Shown piece by piece: positions 58,418 to 64,000 of a stretch of 64,000 nucleotides of DNA (the stretch's first letter is position 1; each line of letters begins with the position of its first letter). A program made the translations under genes and the position numbers. The notes under the pieces were generated by a model, which saw only the letters and a list, made by a program, of their open reading frames with translations, was not told the DNA's origin and searched no databases. Origin of the DNA: Singulisphaera sp. (lineage in GTDB: Bacteria > Planctomycetota > Planctomycetia > Isosphaerales > Isosphaeraceae); the NCBI GenBank assembly GCA_027451445.1, contig DAIDJG010000420.1, positions 1-64,000 of the forward strand, given 5' to 3'.

Positions 58418-58636
58418 ATGACTTACGACAAGGTTCGCTGCGGCACCTGCGGTGTGCCCTGGTCAGAGCATACCGAGGCCTGCCCGAGACACGCGCACCG
58501 TCCGCGCTGTCTCGGGCACGAGTTGCCGCCGCGAGAGATCGACTTCAAGTGCTGCGACCGGGCCGGAGAGTACAACGGCTTTGCGTCGGGGCCCCTGCTG
58601 TTTACCTGTCCGGAGAGCTGCTCCTGCCATGACTGA
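58418..58636 (+). CDS. Small Cys-rich (zinc-binding) protein
   Basis: CGTCGVPWSEHTEACPRH...CCDRAG...CPESCSCHD. Confidence 0.55.
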   Translation: MTYDKVRCGTCGVPWSEHTEACPRHAHRPRCLGHELPPREIDFKCCDRAGEYNGFASGPLLFTCPESCSCHD

Positions 58637-59060
58637 GGCGCTTGTTAAACGCTGTTGCACCGAGGCCGAGGTCCTCGTGCAGGTCCTCGAGGCATGCCGC
58701 ATGTACGGGATTGACGTCGACCGCCAGAACACGGGCGCCGGCGTCAACCCGTCCGGTCAGAAGGTGCGGTTTGGCCAGCCCGGAAATAGCGATGTCTCGG
58801 GCATGCTCCCGGATGGCCGGAAGCTGGACATCGAGGTCAAGCGCGAGGACTTCGATCCGTCGAGGCTCAGAGGGAAAAAGCTCGAGCACTTCAAACGTCA
58901 GCTCGCGCGGCTCCGTCGTACGAACGAGCAAGGCGGCGTCGGATTTTGGACCGACAACGTCGACCTGGTCTTCAAGGTGTTGCCGATCGTTCTCGCTGGC
59001 GGTCGTGTTGAGGAGACCGAGTTGGGGGAGCTGCACGTCGTTCCCAGGAGTCAAATGTGA
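58629..59060 (+). CDS. VRR-NUC domain nuclease
   Basis: QNTGAGVNPSGQKVRFGQPGNSDVSGMLPDGRKLDIEVKREDF...QLARLRRTNEQGGVGFWTDNVD. Confidence 0.88.
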   Translation: MTEALVKRCCTEAEVLVQVLEACRMYGIDVDRQNTGAGVNPSGQKVRFGQPGNSDVSGMLPDGRKLDIEVKREDFDPSRLRGKKLEHFKRQLARLRRTNEQGGVGFWTDNVDLVFKVLPIVLAGGRVEETELGELHVVPRSQM

Positions 59061-59908
59061 GTTCTGCACCCTCGAGGCCTGTTCTTCGGTACCACGGTGG
59101 CAAGTGGCGTCTTGCCCGTTGGATCATCAGCCACTTTCCAAAGCATCGGACCTACGTCGAGCCTTACTGCGGCGCGGCATCCGTGCTGATGCAAAAACCG
59201 AGGTGCTATTCCGAGGTGATCAACGACCTCGATGGGGACATTACCAATCTCTTCTCGATCCTTCGCGATCCGGCTCGAGCCCAGAACCTTCAAACGGCTT
59301 TGGAGTTGACCCCGTTCAGTCGTTCGGAGTTTCGCCTGGCCTATCAGCCAACCGATGATCCGCTCGAGCAGGCCCGTCGGCTGGTGGTTCGATCGTTTCA
59401 GGGATTTGGATCCGCGGCTCACAATCCGCGCCATGGAACCTCGTTTCGCTTCAACGCAAATCGTCGCGGTACGACTCCGGCTCTCGACTGGTCGCGCTAC
59501 CCTGGTTGCATTCCGGCGTTCGTCGAACGCATGCAGGGCGTCATCGTCGAAAACCTTCCCGCGTTGGCTGTCATTCGTCAACACCAGCGACCGGATACGC
59601 TCTTCTACGTGGATCCTCCCTATCCTCGATCGACGCGGAGGATGCTGGTCGAGAGCGGTAAGCGTGGTTACGTGCACGAAATGACGGACGATCAACATCG
59701 CGAGCTCGCCTACGTCCTCCGAGGCCTGAAGGCAATGGTCGTTATTTCTGGTTACGCGTGCCCGTTGTACGACAGGGAGCTTTACCCGGACTGGATCCGG
59801 GTGGAGCGCCGTTCCCTGGCGGACAAATCGCAGCCAAGGATCGAGTGTCTTTGGCTGTCGCCGAGTACCTCTCGCCGGATCCAGCCGTCGCTCTTCAAGG
59901 AGGTGTGA
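59057..59908 (+). CDS. dam: DNA adenine methylase (D12 class)
   Basis: LRYHGGKWRLARWIISHFPKHRTYVEPYCGAASVLMQKP...LFYVDPPYP. Confidence 0.93.
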   Translation: MSSAPSRPVLRYHGGKWRLARWIISHFPKHRTYVEPYCGAASVLMQKPRCYSEVINDLDGDITNLFSILRDPARAQNLQTALELTPFSRSEFRLAYQPTDDPLEQARRLVVRSFQGFGSAAHNPRHGTSFRFNANRRGTTPALDWSRYPGCIPAFVERMQGVIVENLPALAVIRQHQRPDTLFYVDPPYPRSTRRMLVESGKRGYVHEMTDDQHRELAYVLRGLKAMVVISGYACPLYDRELYPDWIRVERRSLADKSQPRIECLWLSPSTSRRIQPSLFKEV

Positions 59909-60055
59909 GATCGTTTGTTGGTTGTTTCGCTTGTTGTTTCCCCGTCGTCGCTCGGTGCCGACGTTCCGAGTCATCGTCATTCAGGGGCCGGCGGACCAAA
60001 TTCGAGCGATGGCGGCGGCCGGCATCCGTGTCCAGCTAAAAAGGGGTAAGAAAAC

Positions 60056-60379
60056 GTGAGTTCGCCCGCGGTCACACCACTGATCTTGCAACCTGGTGAA
60101 GCTGCAGCTCGGCTCGGCCTTACCCGCGCCGACCTGGTCGCGATCATCCGCCGGCGGCAATACGGCTTCACCGAGATCAAGCCCGGGGGTAAGCCCGGCG
60201 ATCGCGGCCCAAACCGGTGGGGTCTCACCGAGGCCCAGATCGCGGCGATCGTCCGCGGGCAGGCCAAGGTGCTGCCCGATCCGGCGGGCTCCGACAAGCC
60301 GGACCGGATCCCGGCGTCGACGAACCTTTCGCCAGACGGGAAATCCCGTTTACCGCGTATTGGCCGGGCGAGGATGTGA
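60056..60379 (+). CDS. HTH/excisionase-like small protein
   Basis: LQPGEAAARLGLTRADLVAIIRRRQYGFTEIKPGGKPGDRGPNRWGLTEAQIAAIVRG. Confidence 0.55.
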   Translation: MSSPAVTPLILQPGEAAARLGLTRADLVAIIRRRQYGFTEIKPGGKPGDRGPNRWGLTEAQIAAIVRGQAKVLPDPAGSDKPDRIPASTNLSPDGKSRLPRIGRARM

Positions 60380-61639
60380 ACGCACCCGGCCTGCGACAAG
60401 CTTCTCGGCCGCTGTCTGGAGGTGTGAGTCCAGCAAGTGGCCGTAGTGCTTGTAGATCATCTCTGGGCTCGTTCCTGTCAGCTCGGCCACGGTCGGCACG
60501 TCGACGCCCAACATCAAGAGCGACGATATCGCCGTGTGGCGCCAGCGGTAATTCACCAGCTTTTCGGCCCCTTGGTCACTGACCGCGACTCCCGCGAACC
60601 ATGCCTCTCGACCTGTCACCTTCTCCTTTCGCTTGATCCTCTCCCGTAACTCACCCTGGATCCCGATCAACTCTCGGCGAACGCGCAGAGTCGTCTTGGA
60701 CAGCACCGAACCACTTTCCCACGGTTCATCCGCGCCTTCTCCACCACGGCCGGCGCGGTGAATGAAGACCCATTCCTGGCTCGGCGGTGAAGCTGCGAGT
60801 CGTCGGAGCGCTCGAGTCAAGGAGGGCGTGAAGTAGATCGTTCGGGGCTTGCGCGTTTTTCGGCCTGCCTTCCACCGGTCATAGGGGATCACGCCTTTCG
60901 CGCACACGTGCCCGGCCGAAGTCGTCCACCCGTCCCAACGAATGTCGATCCACTTCAGCCGGCAGAGCTCCATCGGACGCGCGCCGGTCCGAATCAAGAC
61001 TCTCTGGAGTAGCAGGGTGTACCGATCGTAGCGGCCTCGAATCGACTTTCGATCGAACCTTCGTAGCCAGTGAGCGACAAAGGCCGCGGCTTCCTTCCTT
61101 TCGGCAAAGCGGGCCGGCGACTGGGGAACGCTCGGCAGGCGGAACCCCTGAGTCGGGTTGCTCGGAATCAGCTTCGCGGGCCGCACTGCCCAGTTCAGCG
61201 CCGCACGGGCCGAGGCGCAGACGTTCCGCGCGTACGTCGGCGAATAGGTTCCCTCGAGACGTTGCCCGAAAGCCGTCATGTCGTCTGGCTCGAGGCCTGC
61301 AACCGCTCGGGCGCCGAGGGCTCGACTGAAGATCCCAAGGTGAATCTGTTTGTTGGCGTATTCTGAGTTCGCCAGCTTCCCTTCGTTGCGAAGCCGCTCG
61401 GCATGTGCGAGGTAATGTTCGCAGACCATCGCGATCGTAGCCTCGCCGTCTGCGCAAGGGCCGGCCGCCTGGCGTCTGATCTCGCCCTCCATCCAATCCC
61501 AGGCCTTCCCCTCGTCCGCCTTGCCGATCTCGGCCGGGGCGAAGACTTCCCGGGCCCGTCCGTTTTCGTCGCGCTCCCCGATGTTCGCATACCACCTTTG
61601 TCGCTTGTCGTGCCATCGCGGCTTCGCTTGTCGAGGCAT
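60350..61639 (-). CDS. int: Tyrosine-type site-specific integrase
   Basis: RVLIRTGARPMELCRLKWIDIRWD; YRWRHTAISSLLMLGVDVPTVAELTGTSPEMIYKHYGH. Confidence 0.95.
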   Translation of the reverse strand: MPRQAKPRWHDKRQRWYANIGERDENGRAREVFAPAEIGKADEGKAWDWMEGEIRRQAAGPCADGEATIAMVCEHYLAHAERLRNEGKLANSEYANKQIHLGIFSRALGARAVAGLEPDDMTAFGQRLEGTYSPTYARNVCASARAALNWAVRPAKLIPSNPTQGFRLPSVPQSPARFAERKEAAAFVAHWLRRFDRKSIRGRYDRYTLLLQRVLIRTGARPMELCRLKWIDIRWDGWTTSAGHVCAKGVIPYDRWKAGRKTRKPRTIYFTPSLTRALRRLAASPPSQEWVFIHRAGRGGEGADEPWESGSVLSKTTLRVRRELIGIQGELRERIKRKEKVTGREAWFAGVAVSDQGAEKLVNYRWRHTAISSLLMLGVDVPTVAELTGTSPEMIYKHYGHLLDSHLQTAAEKLVAGRVRSHPRPANTR

Positions 61640-61716
61640 GATCGGACCTCCAGTAAGTGAGCTTTAGTCCACTATACTCGGTGATCCGAACCTCTGCTAA
61701 CCCTTTTTCCGCTGCC

Positions 61717-61752
61717 GTTGAACGATGCGTTGAACGATTTTTAGAACGACGG
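61717..61752 (+). repeat. Three tandem 12-bp putative integrase arm-type sites (right)
   Basis: gttgaacgatgc gttgaacgattt ttagaacgacgg. Confidence 0.7.
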
Positions 61753-61792
61753 CGACGATTTCGGGCGGTCGAAAGTCGTCTGGCAGGAAATG

Positions 61793-61819
61793 AAAAAAGC
61801 CCTGGTTTCCCAGGGCTTT
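61793..61819 (-). terminator. Phage-supplied rho-independent terminator downstream of reconstituted tRNA-Arg
   Basis: Perfect 10-bp arms aaagccctgg / ccagggcttt with a 4-nt loop, T-run on minus strand. Confidence 0.85.
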
Positions 61820-61827
61820 GCGTCGTC

Positions 61828-61903
<76 letters not shown>

Positions 61904-62190
61904 GTTACGCCTCGTTGTATGCGGCGAGGAGTTATGGTAGCGAACTCACGCCGCCGTCGCAAACCCAAGTGCCGAAAAAAACGTTGAAAGGCTGGCAAAT
62001 CGTCGCTTTTTTGAGGTTCAAACAGCCCATTGAGCACCTTCGTCCGGCACGGTTTCGGGTGGCGAACGGATTTCCTTTTATGCCAGGAACCACGACGATG
62101 GTGCGTCGCAGACGACGGTTTCATACGTTAGTATTGGGGGCGAGCAAGCGACGAGATGAACGAGCAAAACGTGGCGAGGCAACCTCACTC

Positions 62191-64000
62191 ATGCGATCGT
62201 GCCGCCCGACGATTGGTTTTGTCCTTCTCAACCTGCTGTTCTGGGGCACACCCTTTGGCGCCTTCGCTGCGCCTCCGCGGGCGAACGAACCCGCGTTACC
62301 CGGCTTTCGCGTTCCTGAGGGACTGACGGTCGAGCGCTTTGCCGACGAGACCCAACTCGCCAATCCGGTCGCGTTCTGCCTTGACGAGCGGGGGCGAGTT
62401 TACGTGGCCGAGGAGTATCGGTTCAACCGAGGGACCGAGGAGAACCGCACCCGGCCGTTCTTGCTGGACGATGACCTGCAATTGCAGTCCGTGTCCGACC
62501 GTCTGGCGATGTTTCAAAAGTGGGCCGATCGATTTGAAGGAGGAATGGCCTGGTTTTCCAAGCATTCGGACCAGGTGCGGTTGCTCGAGGATCGCGACGG
62601 TGATGGACGGGCCGATCGATCGACTGTCTTTGCGGACGGGTTCAACGGGCCCCTGGATGGTCTGGCCGCAGGAGTGATCGCGCGCGACGGCAACGTATAT
62701 TTCACGTGCATTCCGAACCTCTGGCTCCTGCGCGATGAGGACGGCGACGGCCGAGCGGATGTCCGCAAGGCGATCCATACCGGGTTCGGCGTGAACGCTG
62801 CATTCCTGGGGCACGACTTGCATGGCCTGGTCTGGGGACCCGACGGGAAGCTCTATTTCTCCGTCGGCGATCGCGGGTTCCATGTCGAGACGAAAGAGGG
62901 ATCCGTCCTGCATGGCCCGCGCACCGGTGCCGTGTTTCGTTGCGATCCCGACGGCGCCCACCTGGAAGTCGTGGCTCGGGGACTGCGCAATCCTCAAGAG
63001 CTTGCGTTCGACGCCTATGGCCGGTTGTTCGCGGCCGACAACAACTGCGATATGGGGGACCATGCCAGGCTGGTTTACATTCTTGAGGGAGCTGACTCAG
63101 GATGGAACATGGCCTACCAGACGATCCGCGAGCCCTACTTGACGGGACCGTGGCACGCCGAGCGCATGTGGCACCTGCCGCACAAGGGGCAACCGGCCTG
63201 GATTGTGCCCTGTGTGGCCAGGCTCGGCGCTGGACCTTCCGGCTTTGCGGTGTATCCAGGGGTGGGGTTGCCCGAGCGTTATCGCGATCACTTCTTCTAC
63301 TGCAACTTTACCGGCAACGGTGGCGTTGAAACCTTTGGGCTGCGTCCCAAGGGTGCGGGGTTTGAGATGATCGATCACGGCGACTTCCTCAAACCGCTGA
63401 TGGCGACGGACGTTGACTTTGGATACGACGGCGCGGTTTATGTGTCGGAGTTCGGCAAGCTCGAATGGGACGGCAGCAACAAAGACGGACGGATCTATAC
63501 GGTCGCCGATCCTTCGCTGCGTGACACGGCCGTTGTCCGGCAAACGGCCAATCTCTTCCGGGATGGATTTGCAAAGCGTTCTGACGACGAACTGGCCGTT
63601 CTGCTTCGCCATGACGATATGAGAGTTCGCCTTCGGGCGCAATTCACTCTGGCCGAGCGCGGCAAGCAGGCGGTGCCCGTTTTTCAGCGCGTCCTCGCGG
63701 GTAGCCATCGACTGGCCCGGCTTCATGCCGTGTGGGGCCTGGGACAGATCGGACGCGCGGAGGCCTCGGCATTTGGCCGGCTGGTCGAAGTTCTCGGCGA
63801 TTCCGACGCGCTGATTCGTGCCCAGGCAGCAAAGGCACTGGGCGATGGTCGTTGCACGTCGGCCGCGGAGCGAATGATCGCACTTCTCAAGGATGCCGAC
63901 GCGGAGGTACGACTCAACGCGGCTCTGGCGCTGGGCAAGATCGGAACGGCTGCGGCGATTGAACCTCTCGTGGATTTCATCCGCACGAATGACGATGCGG
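62191..64000 (+). CDS. PVC-type membrane-bound dehydrogenase with HEAT-like repeats (runs off the window)
   Basis: MRSCRPTIGFVLLNLLFWGTPFGAFAAPPRANEPALPGFRVPEGLTVERFADETQLANPVAFCLDERGRVYVAEEYRF; open to the window edge, so missing from the ORF track. Confidence 0.88.
   Translation, partial: MRSCRPTIGFVLLNLLFWGTPFGAFAAPPRANEPALPGFRVPEGLTVERFADETQLANPVAFCLDERGRVYVAEEYRFNRGTEENRTRPFLLDDDLQLQSVSDRLAMFQKWADRFEGGMAWFSKHSDQVRLLEDRDGDGRADRSTVFADGFNGPLDGLAAGVIARDGNVYFTCIPNLWLLRDEDGDGRADVRKAIHTGFGVNAAFLGHDLHGLVWGPDGKLYFSVGDRGFHVETKEGSVLHGPRTGAVFRCDPDGAHLEVVARGLRNPQELAFDAYGRLFAADNNCDMGDHARLVYILEGADSGWNMAYQTIREPYLTGPWHAERMWHLPHKGQPAWIVPCVARLGAGPSGFAVYPGVGLPERYRDHFFYCNFTGNGGVETFGLRPKGAGFEMIDHGDFLKPLMATDVDFGYDGAVYVSEFGKLEWDGSNKDGRIYTVADPSLRDTAVVRQTANLFRDGFAKRSDDELAVLLRHDDMRVRLRAQFTLAERGKQAVPVFQRVLAGSHRLARLHAVWGLGQIGRAEASAFGRLVEVLGDSDALIRAQAAKALGDGRCTSAAERMIALLKDADAEVRLNAALALGKIGTAAAIEPLVDFIRTNDDA

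Noticed and set aside
59910-60059. Small ORF between dam and the HTH gene (...FRVIVIQGPADQIRAMAAAGIRVQLKRGKKT)
   Set aside because: Good RBS (AAGGAGGTG) and GTGA overlap with the next gene, but no standard start codon at proper spacing; start ambiguous, so not listed as CDS.

Overview
This 64 kb window is a planctomycete-like chromosome segment (by its gene families) carrying one complete-looking integrated tailed-phage genome. The host genes lie at 1-~24.9 kb and from ~61.9 kb to the end. They include two PVC-type membrane-bound dehydrogenases, a YceI protein, an S53-like peptidase with a LEERLVPA-type N-terminus, an FHA/GAF/histidine kinase/receiver hybrid, an isochorismatase/ThuA-like fusion and a CnoX-like thioredoxin-TPR protein. 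The prophage (~36.8 kb) is bounded by a perfect 48-bp direct repeat (24998-25045 and 61828-61875). The right copy is the 3' part of an intact tRNA-Arg(ACG), and a tyrosine integrase lies next to it. The phage has an HK97-type head module, a siphovirus-type tail module with a canonical A AAA AAC -1 frameshift site, a CI-like switch, and ERF, VRR-NUC and Dam genes. Notable cargo and regulatory elements: a one-spacer mini-CRISPR array with no cas genes; an initiator-like tRNA(CAT); an Acb2/Tad1-like cyclic-nucleotide sponge; a minus-strand two-gene cassette (PLD-like nuclease plus P27/TerS-like protein) behind a near-consensus promoter inside the late operon; a 58-aa CsrA missed by the ORF track; a 16-unit pentapeptide-repeat protein; a dual-domain glycosyltransferase; a degenerate phage metallopeptidase; phased 12-bp integrase arm-type repeats; and a run of small secreted/membrane proteins that includes a papain/C39-like peptidase. 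All calls come from reading the sequence and translations; no database search was run.
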